From: an uncultured Clostridia bacterium
GTDB lineage: Bacteria; Bacillota; Clostridia; Lachnospirales; CAG-274
DNA: 10,630 nucleotides
Direction of reading: 5' to 3'
Assembly (NCBI GenBank): GCA_947589405.1
Contig: CANQBT010000073.1
Coordinates: 1 to 10,630, forward strand
The notes under the pieces were generated by a model. The model was not told the origin of the DNA and made no database searches. It saw only the letters and a list, made by a program, of their open reading frames with translations. This document shows positions 1 through 6,160 of this stretch, one piece after another (the stretch's first letter is position 1; every line of letters starts with the position of its first letter). The translations under genes were made by a program, and so were the position numbers.

Positions 1-357
1 GTCCACACTATAGACATGAATATCCTCAGGCGCAATATAGCGAAGATATATGCTGTAAATATCTGCCGAAACCTGCATGTATTTTTTCATTTGAGGAAGA
101 GCGGTTATATAGTCTATCGTCCTGCCTGTCCTTTGTCTTATATCGGCAAGCTTCTGATTTACTTCAAACAGCCTTGCTCTGCCGGGTATACCATAGGCCT
201 TAAGAGCAGGTGAGACCGCAAGACATATGGTTTTTTCCGTCCTTGACGCATCTGCAACGACCAAGCGGGCAGTAAGAGGATCCAGTCCTCTTTCCACACA
301 CTCTACGGAAGCATAAAAGCTCTTAAGGTCTATTGCTATATACACCTTTCCTTTCAC
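1..357 (-). CDS. Y-family (UmuC/UvrX-like) translesion DNA polymerase, N-terminal part
   Basis: The gene is cut by the left window edge; 119 codons are visible. Its product should copy past damaged DNA bases with low fidelity. The first catalytic Asp is D10 in an IDLKSFYASVE motif, with Y15 at the steric-gate position that excludes ribonucleotides. The visible part ends inside the second catalytic motif (YSVD, with D119; the following Glu is outside). The segments CVERGLDPLTA and LAVSPALKAYGIPG resemble the UvrX/UmuC-like branch of Firmicutes more than classical DinB. The GTG start at 357-355 is chosen because an AGGAGT ribosome binding site (364-369 on the plus strand) lies 7 nt upstream. 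It is divergent from tag, another DNA repair gene. SOS-box-like repeats directly upstream of its promoter suggest damage-inducible expression (inference). Family assignment is firm; the subfamily is less so. Confidence 0.9.
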   Translation of the reverse strand, partial: MKGKVYIAIDLKSFYASVECVERGLDPLTARLVVADASRTEKTICLAVSPALKAYGIPGRARLFEVNQKLADIRQRTGRTIDYITALPQMKKYMQVSADIYSIYLRYIAPEDIHVYSVD

Positions 358-387
358 AATATCACTCCTCTTTTGCGGTGTAATAAA

Positions 388-416
388 AGTATACCACCAA
401 AACAGAAGCATATCAA
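388..416 (-). promoter_or_regulatory. sigma-A promoter of the Y-family polymerase
   Basis: Read on the minus strand, a TTGATA -35 box (411-416) is separated by 17 bp from a TATACT -10 box (388-393). Transcription would start near 381, about 24 nt before the GTG start codon. The SOS-like inverted repeat begins 5 bp upstream of the -35 box. Confidence 0.7.
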
Positions 417-420
417 CAGG

Positions 421-474
421 AAATTCAAACATATTTTCGTTTTAGTAATAGTTACCGAAAATACGTTTGAATTT
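421..474. promoter_or_regulatory. 19-bp inverted repeat of two LexA/SOS-box-like sequences
   Basis: Two 19-nt arms (421-439 and 456-474) are reverse complements with one mismatch, separated by 16 nt. Each arm holds a 14-mer: CGAAAATATGTTTG (minus strand of 426-439) and CGAAAATACGTTTG (456-469). Each matches the Gram-positive LexA consensus CGAACRNRYGTTCG at 12 of 14 positions. The repeat sits immediately upstream of the polymerase promoter and about 67 bp upstream of the tag -35 box. An operator for LexA, or another dimeric regulator acting as a pair, fits best. The spacer holds a small GTAA/TTAC palindrome (445-455). A terminator reading is unlikely because both flanking genes point away from it. 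Confidence 0.6.
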
Positions 475-535
475 TGTGTATTTTTTACTATTTCAAAAAA
501 TCGACTTATATCCATTGCTCTGTGTCTGTTTTGGT

Positions 536-564
536 TTGACAACGCAAACCATACTGTATATAAT
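536..564 (+). promoter_or_regulatory. consensus sigma-A promoter of tag
   Basis: A perfect TTGACA (536-541), a 17-bp spacer and a perfect TATAAT (559-564) predict a start near 571, giving a leader of about 60 nt before the tag ATG. It should be strong unless repressed. Confidence 0.85.
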
Positions 565-631
565 ATACCAAAGACAAAAGATATTTTAACGTCATGAAAT
601 TTATACAGACAGACGTTTGCGAGGTGTGAGT

Positions 632-1204
632 ATGGAAAAAAGAAGATGTGACTTTGGCTTTGAGGGAATAAAAAATAATGCTGCCGATAAAATGCTTATT
701 TATCACGACACCCGTTGGTGCAAGCCGGAACACAGAGATAACGAGCTTTATGCCATGCTTGTTCTGGAAGGAATGCAGGCAGGCGTAAGCTGGAGCTTGA
801 TACTTGATAAGGAGGAAAATTTCAGAAAAGCCTTTGACGGTCTTATTCCCAAAAAGGTGGCTTCCTACGACGAAGCGAAGATCGAAGAATTGATGAATAA
901 CGCAGGCATTATACGAAACCGCAGCAAAATAAAAGCCGCTGTAACAAATGCTCAGGCATTTATAGCGGTGCAGAAGGAATTTGGCAGTTTTGACAAATAC
1001 ATATGGGGATTTACCGAAGGAAATACGATCGATCATCATTTGTCGGATATAAAGGATATGCCTGCAAAGAACGAGCTTTCAGAGCATATAAGCAAAGACC
1101 TTAAAAAACGTGGCTTTAAATTTGTCGGTCCCGTGATAATATATTCATATCTACAAGGGATCGGTATCATAAACGACCATTGTGAATACTGTGACTACAG
1201 ATAG
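632..1204 (+). CDS. tag: 3-methyladenine DNA glycosylase I (constitutive type, Tag)
   Basis: This enzyme cuts 3-methyladenine out of alkylated DNA and so starts base excision repair in the cytoplasm. The 190-residue product is close to E. coli Tag (187). The family's zinc site is complete: C6, H25, H183 and C187 match Cys4, His17, His175 and Cys179 of E. coli. The LEGMQAGVSW segment carries E46, aligned with E38 of E. coli Tag, and W54 in the base pocket. KKRGFKFVGP and the C-terminal NDH segment are typical of the family. The ATG at 632 is preferred to the in-frame TTG at 617, because a GAGGTG ribosome binding site (621-626) precedes the ATG with normal spacing. The gene has its own consensus promoter and is probably co-transcribed with the membrane protein 36 nt downstream. 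Confidence 0.95.
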   Translation: MEKRRCDFGFEGIKNNAADKMLIYHDTRWCKPEHRDNELYAMLVLEGMQAGVSWSLILDKEENFRKAFDGLIPKKVASYDEAKIEELMNNAGIIRNRSKIKAAVTNAQAFIAVQKEFGSFDKYIWGFTEGNTIDHHLSDIKDMPAKNELSEHISKDLKKRGFKFVGPVIIYSYLQGIGIINDHCEYCDYR

Positions 1205-1240
1205 CATTACAAAATAAAATTTTTATCGGAGGTATATTTT

Positions 1241-1669
1241 ATGTTTTCTTATATATGGCCTATTGCATTGGCGGTCCTTTCAAATGTATTTTATCACATA
1301 TGCGCAAGAGCCATGCCCGAAGGAGTAAATCCTCTGGCTTCATTGACTGTTACATATCTGGTGGGCGCAGCGGCAAGCGCCATACTGTTTTTAGTACTGT
1401 ACAAGGACACAAGTCTTATAAGAGAATACAGCAAGCTGAACTGGGTACCCTTTATGTTCGGCTTTTCGCTGGTAGGTCTTGAGGTAGGCTTTATATATGC
1501 CTATAAGGCAGGCTGGCAGGTGAGTACGGCGTCTGTGGTACAGAGCGCATTTTTGGCAGTAGTCCTTGTTGTAGCAGGCTTTTTGCTGTATCACGAAGCG
1601 CTGACATGGAACAAGGTGCTTGGCGCAGCAATATGTCTTATAGGTATCGCCTTTATCAATTATAATTAA
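1241..1669 (+). CDS. small EamA-type (drug/metabolite transporter superfamily) membrane protein
   Basis: The 142-residue protein is mostly hydrophobic, with about five predicted membrane segments near residues 4-22, 33-54, 68-88, 95-117 and 123-140. This corresponds to a single EamA domain, half of the usual ten-helix transporter, so it would have to act as a dimer or with a partner. A Glu (E81) lies inside the third segment, and the end (HEALTWNKVLGAAICLIGIAFI region) has the typical EamA C-terminal pattern of a Glu before a Gly-rich last helix. The start follows a GGAGG ribosome binding site in the 36-nt gap after tag, so the two are probably one transcript. The substrate cannot be deduced; efflux or export of a small metabolite is only the general family expectation. 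Confidence 0.8.
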   Translation: MFSYIWPIALAVLSNVFYHICARAMPEGVNPLASLTVTYLVGAAASAILFLVLYKDTSLIREYSKLNWVPFMFGFSLVGLEVGFIYAYKAGWQVSTASVVQSAFLAVVLVVAGFLLYHEALTWNKVLGAAICLIGIAFINYN

Positions 1670-1672
1670 ATT

Positions 1673-1693
1673 TGCCGCACTTAACGGCGTTTT
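1673..1693 (+). terminator. weak possible terminator after the EamA gene
   Basis: A GCCG (1674-1677) / CGGC (1685-1688) stem with a 7-nt loop and one flanking U-G pair is followed by GTTTT just after the EamA stop codon. The stem is short, so termination may be partial. Confidence 0.35.
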
Positions 1694-1705
1694 GGTCTTA
1701 TGTTA

Positions 1706-1734
1706 TTGACTGAACATTTAAAAAGAGATATTAT
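1706..1734 (+). promoter_or_regulatory. sigma-A promoter of galE
   Basis: TTGACT (1706-1711), a 17-bp spacer and TATTAT (1729-1734) precede a leader of about 25 nt ending in the AAAGGAGG ribosome binding site of galE. Confidence 0.7.
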
Positions 1735-1764
1735 ATATTTAATGATTAAAAGGAGGAAAAAAAT

Positions 1765-2754
1765 ATGAACGTACTTGTATGCGGAGGTGCAGGATATATA
1801 GGCTCACATGCTGTATATGAGCTTATAGAGCAAGGACACAGCGTAGTTGTGGCTGACAATCTTGTGAAGGGTCACAGAGAAGCGGTACACAATGACGCTA
1901 AGTTTTATGAAGGAGATCTGCGTGATGCGGAATTTCTGGACAGAGTATTCAGCGAAAACAAAATAGATGCCGTAATAGACTTTGCGGCATTTTCACTTGT
2001 AGGCGAAAGCGTTACGGAGCCGTTGAAATATTTTGACAACAATGTTTACGGTACAATAAGGCTTCTGGAGGCCATGAACAGAGCCGATGTGAAGAAAATA
2101 GTATTTTCTTCAACAGCGGCAACATATGGCGAGCCTGAAAGCATACCTATCGTAGAAAGCGACTCTACCATTCCCACAAATCCCTATGGCGAAAGCAAGC
2201 TGACAGTTGAGAAAATACTTAAGTGGAGTGACAAGGCCTATGGCATAAAATATGTAGCCCTTAGGTATTTCAATGCGGCAGGCGCTCATATTTCAGGCAA
2301 AATAGGCGAGGACCACTCTCCAGAAAGCCATCTTATACCTATTATATTGCAGGCGGCTCTTGGCAAGAGAGAGCAGATAGCCATATTCGGCGATGATTAC
2401 CCAACTCCCGACGGTACATGCGTAAGGGATTATATCCATGTGACGGATCTGGCAGACGCCCATATCAAAGCTATAGAAAAGCTTTTCAAGGATAACACCA
2501 GCGCCGTATATAATTTAGGCAACGGCAAGGGCTTCAGCGTAAAGGAGGTCGTTGAAGAAGCAAGAAAGGTCACAGGCAAGGAAATAAAAGCTGTTATAGA
2601 GGGCAGACGTCCCGGCGATCCCTCAACTCTTATAGCCTCAAGCGATAAGGCAATAAATGAATTGGGCTGGGAACCACGCTTCAACACTCTTTCTCAAATA
2701 ATAGCTACGGCTTGGGAGTGGCACAGCACACACCCCAACGGCTATAAAAAATAG
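1765..2754 (+). CDS. galE: UDP-glucose 4-epimerase
   Basis: GalE interconverts UDP-glucose and UDP-galactose using tightly bound NAD; it serves galactose use and supplies precursors for cell-surface polysaccharide. The 329-residue protein is a full-length extended short-chain dehydrogenase/reductase. The Rossmann motif GGAGYIGS spans residues 7-14; the catalytic set is T117 (Ser124 position in E. coli), Y141 and K145 in PYGESK. The C-terminal half has the sugar-nucleotide signatures DGTCVRDYIHVTDLADAH and RRPGDPS. Residue L289 falls where E. coli has Tyr299, a position that affects acceptance of N-acetylated sugars, so dual activity on UDP-GlcNAc is possible but unproven. The start follows a strong AAAGGAGG site. 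The gene has its own promoter; no galK or galT is nearby. It precedes the pectate lyase without a clear terminator between them. Confidence 0.95.
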   Translation: MNVLVCGGAGYIGSHAVYELIEQGHSVVVADNLVKGHREAVHNDAKFYEGDLRDAEFLDRVFSENKIDAVIDFAAFSLVGESVTEPLKYFDNNVYGTIRLLEAMNRADVKKIVFSSTAATYGEPESIPIVESDSTIPTNPYGESKLTVEKILKWSDKAYGIKYVALRYFNAAGAHISGKIGEDHSPESHLIPIILQAALGKREQIAIFGDDYPTPDGTCVRDYIHVTDLADAHIKAIEKLFKDNTSAVYNLGNGKGFSVKEVVEEARKVTGKEIKAVIEGRRPGDPSTLIASSDKAINELGWEPRFNTLSQIIATAWEWHSTHPNGYKK

Positions 2755-2775
2755 ACAAAAAAAACCTTGAAATAT

Positions 2776-2802
2776 TGTGAAAAATACAGAGAGTTATTCA
2801 CA
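2776..2802. repeat. TGTGAA / TTCACA inverted repeat upstream of the pectate lyase promoter
   Basis: TGTGAA (2776-2781) and TTCACA (2797-2802) are perfect inverted half-sites 15 nt apart, ending 9 bp upstream of the -35 box of the pectate lyase gene. It could be a regulator site; as a terminator for galE the stem is weak, although a run of eight T follows at 2815-2822. Confidence 0.3.
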
Positions 2803-2811
2803 TTTAATTAA

Positions 2812-2840
2812 TTGTTTTTTTTAAATGAAAGTTGTATAAT
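2812..2840 (+). promoter_or_regulatory. probable promoter of the pectate lyase gene
   Basis: A perfect TATAAT (2835-2840) lies 17 bp after a weak TTGTTT -35 box (2812-2817). Transcription would begin near 2847, giving a leader of about 55 nt. The poor -35 box would fit a promoter that depends on an activator, but that is inference. Confidence 0.6.
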
Positions 2841-2850
2841 TAATTTATAT

Positions 2851-2863
2851 CGTCATTTTGACG
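2851..2863. promoter_or_regulatory. small palindrome at the 5' end of the pectate lyase leader
   Basis: CGTCA (2851-2855) and TGACG (2859-2863) form a perfect 5-bp inverted repeat around TTT, only a few bases after the predicted transcription start. It could be an operator at the start site or a 5' hairpin that protects the mRNA. Confidence 0.35.
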
Positions 2864-2901
2864 TAAAAACACATTATATATTTTTAAGGAGGAATTAACT
2901 G

Positions 2902-5730
2902 ATGAGTAAGAGTTTAAAAAGAATTTTAAGCTTGATTCTCTCTGCTGTAATGCTTGTAACAAGTATTATAGTAGTAAATGTTGCTACAACTACTGTATCA
3001 GCAGCAAGTCCTATACTTGAGCAGAAAGGCTGGTTGGAATCTGCTTATGTAGAATGGACTTCCGTTTCCGGAGCAGATGGCTATGCAGCATATGTTAAAG
3101 GCGCAAACGAGGCTGATTCAGCCTATAAGAGACTTGATAACGAGCTTATAAGAAAGTATCCAGACTGCTTCAGAGCAGACGCTTTAGGCTTAAAGGCAGG
3201 AAGCTATGTTATTAAAGTCGTTCCCGCTTTCGGAGGCAAGCTTGATGAAAGCAAAGCATTTACTTCCGATGCTCTCGAGGTAATTGCCCACGATCGTTCA
3301 GGCTTTGCATTTTCAAGCCAGTCAACTAATAAGACTGCTTCAGGCGGTTATAACGATGACGGTACAGTTCCAAGTAATGCTCAGATAATTTACATTACCG
3401 AAGATACAAAGAACAGCGTTGAGCTTGACGTTGTAACAAATAATAAGGGTGCTGTTACTCATGCCGTTGGCTTTGCCAATATTATGGATGCAAGACAGAA
3501 GGGTTATGACAAAACTCCTCTTATTGTAAGAATGGTAGGTCAGGTAACAAGCCCTGCAGATGTTAACAGCAGCGGATATATTCAGGTAAAGGGCTGTTTC
3601 AATGTTACTATCGAGGGTGTAGGCGATGATGCTACATGTTCAGGCTGGTCATATCTTGTAAGAGATGCAAATAATATAGAAATAAGAAATATCGGATTTA
3701 TGGGCTTCCAGGATGACGGTGTTTCAATTGATACCGATAACTACAATATATGGGTGCATAATAATGACTTTTTCTATGGAAAGAGAGGCAGCGGAGACAA
3801 GATAAAGGGCGACGGTTCTTTAGACTCCAAGGGCTTTGATTATGTTACTGCGTCATATAATCACTTCTTCGATGCAGGAAAGTGTAATCTCTGCGGTATG
3901 GGCGAGAGCGCAGGTCACATCACATATCATCACAACTGGTTTGATTACTCAGATTCAAGACATCCCAGAGTAAGACAGCATACTGTACATAGCTATAACA
4001 ACTACTTTGACCACAACAGCAAGTATGGTGTTGGCGTTACAACAGGATCTTCTGTTTTCGTAGAGAACAATTATTTTGATAACTGTAAGCATCCTATGCT
4101 TATATCTATGCAGGGCTCCGATTTAATGGGCGGTAACGGCTACAGCAATAACAACGCTACGTTCTCTAAGGAAGCCGGCGGTATGATAAAGGCATATAAT
4201 AACGTTATCGTTGGCTCCAATGCTATTGAAATGGGTACAGGAACAGAGCCGATTTACTATGGCTCTTCAAGTACCAAGGATTCAACAACGCATTTCGATG
4301 CATACCTTGCAAATTCAAGAGACGAAAAGGTTCCTGCAACAGTTACTGCATTATCAGGCGGAAGCAAATATAACAATTTCGATACTGACTCAAGCATGTA
4401 CAGTTATACACCTGATGCTCCCGAAGCTGTTCCTGCAAAGGTAACAAAATATGCAGGTCGTGTAAACGGCGGTGATTTCTTTGAAACAATAGGCAAGTCC
4501 AAGAACAGCTTCAAGGCATTTACAGATGCTAACTACGATGGCGGCGATCATGCCATAGATGAAGAACTTGCAAGTGCAGTTTCAGGCTATAAAACAAAAT
4601 TAATATCTGTCGGAGGAATGGAGTCCGGCGGTGAAGTAGAGGAAAGAACTACTGTTGAAACATCAACTCAGGCTACGACATCTGCTGTTGAAACATCAAC
4701 TCAGGCTACAACATCTGTTGTTGAGACTTCAACACAGACTACAACTCAGACTGCTCCTTCTATTAATACAAAGCCTGTTGATACAGGAGCTGCTGAGGAC
4801 AACAGCGGTGAGGACGGTGGCAAGGTATCAGTAACCTATGATCCTGCTACAGACAAATATACACTTAAGGATTCATCTTCAACACTTGCAGCTACTCTTA
4901 ATATTCCTACAAAGGAAACTATAAAGAGCGGTAAGGTAGTTGTAAGCGGTACGGTCACTCCTATTGTTCCGAAGCCGGCAGGCTCATGGGCGCTTGTAAG
5001 TGTTACAGGTCCTAAGGCAGCAGACGGAACATATCCTGAAATAGCAGCTTTTGCATCTAATGGCGACAAGGCTCTTACACTCAGGGTAAATAATGATAAG
5101 GATCATGGTATTTCTTCAAAGACAATAACATTTACTCCCGATAAGGAATACAGCTATGAATTCTTATTTGATCTTGACGCTAAGACAGTTACACTTACTG
5201 TAGACGGCACTACAATTGAAAATGAAGTACCTCTTACTTTAACGGAGATCGGCGGCTGGGCTACTATTACAGCAAAGACTGCTACAGACAGAGGTATAGT
5301 AGCTTCAACACCTTACATTGGTATTGAATCAGACGCTCCTGTAGTAACAGAGACCAGTACTCAGGCTACAACAGCAGCACCTACTACTCAGACTACAACT
5401 GCTGCACCTACTACTCAGGACACTACTAAGGAGCCTACTACTCAGGCTACTACTGTTACTCCTCCACCTACAGGTACTCTTTATGGTGATGCAGACAACA
5501 ATAAGTCTTTAGGCATAGCTGATGTTGTTGACTTATTCAATTATGTATTAAACGGTGTTATCAAGCAGAGCGATGGCACTATTACAAGCGATAATATTGA
5601 AAGCTCAGGCTGGTTGAACCTGCTTGACGTTCATAAGGACGGCAGAATCGACTCCGCCGATGTTGCAGAGGTTCTTCAGAAAGTACTTGACAGCAGCTAT
5701 CAGATGCTTGTAGAAAGAAATAATCCTTAA
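2902..5730 (+). CDS. secreted PL1-type pectate lyase with putative carbohydrate-binding module and dockerin
   Basis: This 942-residue exoenzyme should cleave polygalacturonate in plant cell walls by calcium-dependent beta-elimination. Order of parts: signal peptide 1-34 (cleavage likely at VSA/A); a fibronectin-like N-terminal region about 38-128; a right-handed beta-helix PL1 domain about 145-500; a Thr-rich linker 583-620 with three 11-residue repeats; a beta-rich module about 640-808; a second linker of four 9-residue repeats 820-855; a dockerin 858-942. In PL1, NIWVHNNDF (282-290) matches the family vWiDH region, D271/D272 and D304/D308 fit the calcium ligands, and SRHPRVR gives R353 (catalytic-Arg position of Erwinia PelC) and R358. 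The dockerin has two calcium-loop repeats starting at D863 and D909, so the enzyme is probably docked to a cohesin scaffold. The start follows an AAGGAGG site. The 640-808 module may bind pectin (a CBM77-like role is only a guess). Confidence 0.93.
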   Translation: MSKSLKRILSLILSAVMLVTSIIVVNVATTTVSAASPILEQKGWLESAYVEWTSVSGADGYAAYVKGANEADSAYKRLDNELIRKYPDCFRADALGLKAGSYVIKVVPAFGGKLDESKAFTSDALEVIAHDRSGFAFSSQSTNKTASGGYNDDGTVPSNAQIIYITEDTKNSVELDVVTNNKGAVTHAVGFANIMDARQKGYDKTPLIVRMVGQVTSPADVNSSGYIQVKGCFNVTIEGVGDDATCSGWSYLVRDANNIEIRNIGFMGFQDDGVSIDTDNYNIWVHNNDFFYGKRGSGDKIKGDGSLDSKGFDYVTASYNHFFDAGKCNLCGMGESAGHITYHHNWFDYSDSRHPRVRQHTVHSYNNYFDHNSKYGVGVTTGSSVFVENNYFDNCKHPMLISMQGSDLMGGNGYSNNNATFSKEAGGMIKAYNNVIVGSNAIEMGTGTEPIYYGSSSTKDSTTHFDAYLANSRDEKVPATVTALSGGSKYNNFDTDSSMYSYTPDAPEAVPAKVTKYAGRVNGGDFFETIGKSKNSFKAFTDANYDGGDHAIDEELASAVSGYKTKLISVGGMESGGEVEERTTVETSTQATTSAVETSTQATTSVVETSTQTTTQTAPSINTKPVDTGAAEDNSGEDGGKVSVTYDPATDKYTLKDSSSTLAATLNIPTKETIKSGKVVVSGTVTPIVPKPAGSWALVSVTGPKAADGTYPEIAAFASNGDKALTLRVNNDKDHGISSKTITFTPDKEYSYEFLFDLDAKTVTLTVDGTTIENEVPLTLTEIGGWATITAKTATDRGIVASTPYIGIESDAPVVTETSTQATTAAPTTQTTTAAPTTQDTTKEPTTQATTVTPPPTGTLYGDADNNKSLGIADVVDLFNYVLNGVIKQSDGTITSDNIESSGWLNLLDVHKDGRIDSADVAEVLQKVLDSSYQMLVERNNP
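4654..4752 (+). repeat. three 33-bp tandem repeats encoding the first Thr-rich linker
   Basis: Three consecutive copies encode VETSTQATTSA, VETSTQATTSV and VETSTQTTTQT (residues 585-617). The first two copies are nearly identical in DNA; the third has diverged. They form a flexible, probably glycosylated spacer between the PL1 domain and the beta-rich module. Copy number may vary between strains. Confidence 0.85.
5359..5466 (+). repeat. four 27-bp repeats encoding the second Thr/Pro linker
   Basis: Four 9-residue units read TQATTAAPT, TQTTTAAPT, TQDTTKEPT and TQATTVTPP (residues 820-855). The repeats join the beta-rich module to the dockerin. Period and sequence differ from the first linker, although both share the TQATT core. 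Confidence 0.8.
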
Positions 5731-5750
5731 AACTAAACATTTTATATACA

Positions 5751-5780
5751 AAAATAAGACTGCTTCGGCAGTCTTATTTT
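5751..5780 (+). terminator. intrinsic terminator of the pectate lyase gene
   Basis: A perfect 13-bp stem (5751-5763 with 5768-5780) is capped by a UUCG tetraloop, and its 3' arm ends in a T-rich run. It starts 20 nt after the stop codon. Confidence 0.93.
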
Positions 5781-5801
5781 TATTTGATACATAATAAAAT
5801 A

Positions 5802-5830
5802 TTGACAAAACCAAATATTAATAGTAAAAT
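5802..5830 (+). promoter_or_regulatory. promoter of the SRP RNA gene
   Basis: A perfect TTGACA (5802-5807), a 17-bp spacer and TAAAAT (5825-5830) place the transcription start at about G5837, which is exactly the 5' end predicted from RNA pairing. It is a strong promoter, as expected for an abundant stable RNA. Confidence 0.9.
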
Positions 5831-5836
5831 AATATA

Positions 5837-6108
5837 GTCCTGTGCTAGCCGGGGAGGCAGCGGTGCCCTGTAGTCTGCAATCCGCTTTAGCAGAGTTTAT
5901 GTCCTTTGTCTAGGCTTCAGGCTGTGGAGCTGCCTTGATATATATGGTGATGACGATCGAGTCTTGCGCAATAGAACCTTGTGAACCGTGTCAGATTCGG
6001 AAGAAAGCAGCACTAAGCAAGTCACTCTATGTGCCGTAAGGTAGCTTGATCTGAGCTGTATACTCAAGTAACGTCTGTAGTCTGCTGTCGAAACAGGATG
6101 CACAGGAT
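5837..6108 (+). ncRNA. ffs: signal recognition particle RNA, large Bacillus/Clostridium type (scRNA)
   Basis: This is the RNA core of the SRP, which binds Ffh and takes ribosomes making membrane or secreted proteins to FtsY and the translocon. The ends pair: 5838-5845 with 6100-6107, giving about 272 nt, close to the 271-nt B. subtilis scRNA. The Alu domain is present (GCTAGCCGGGGAGG, then GGTGCCCTGTA, near 5844-5873). The Ffh-binding S-domain tip lies near 5988-6011: a GGAA tetraloop (5999-6002) on a UUC/GAA stem, followed by AGCAGCACTAAG. Compared with E. coli 4.5S RNA, one stem pair changes C-G to U-A, a compensatory change supporting a working RNA. GTGCCGTAAGGTAGC (about 6031-6045) is the usual return strand. 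It has its own promoter and terminator; the 3' end is presumably trimmed from the terminator. Confidence 0.96.
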
Positions 6109-6129
6109 TTTAAATTATAAACGCTATTA

Positions 6130-6155
6130 AAAAAGAAGGCATTAGCCTTCTTTTT
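6130..6155. terminator. bidirectional terminator shared by ffs and the HAD-tadA operon
   Basis: An 11-bp perfect stem (AAAAAGAAGGC, loop ATTA, GCCTTCTTTTT) is flanked by A and T runs on both sides. It can end transcription of the SRP RNA rightwards and of the minus-strand operon leftwards, whose stop codon lies only 5 nt away. Confidence 0.92.
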
Positions 6156-6160
6156 ATGTA

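Noticed and set aside
421..474. The 19-bp inverted repeat as a transcription terminator
   Set aside because: It lies between divergent genes, the stem is AT-rich, and no gene reads into it from either side; an operator fits the position better.
617..631. Upstream TTG start for tag, adding five residues
   Set aside because: The GAGGTG ribosome binding site lies inside this extension, with proper spacing to the ATG at 632, and the family normally has its Cys ligand within a few residues of the start.
506..1039. 177-codon open frame antisense to tag
   Set aside because: It overlaps the strongly supported tag gene and its promoter, resembles no known protein and is a by-product of tag's codon pattern.
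2841..2901. Riboswitch in the pectate lyase leader
   Set aside because: The leader is about 55 nt with one 5-bp hairpin, too small for any known riboswitch class.
4654..5466. CRISPR-like or mobile-element repeats
   Set aside because: The periodic sequence is in-frame coding repeat for Thr-rich linkers without unique spacers; no CRISPR array or insertion sequence was seen in the window.
5897..6103. 68-codon minus-strand open frame
   Set aside because: It lies within the SRP RNA gene, which explains the sequence.
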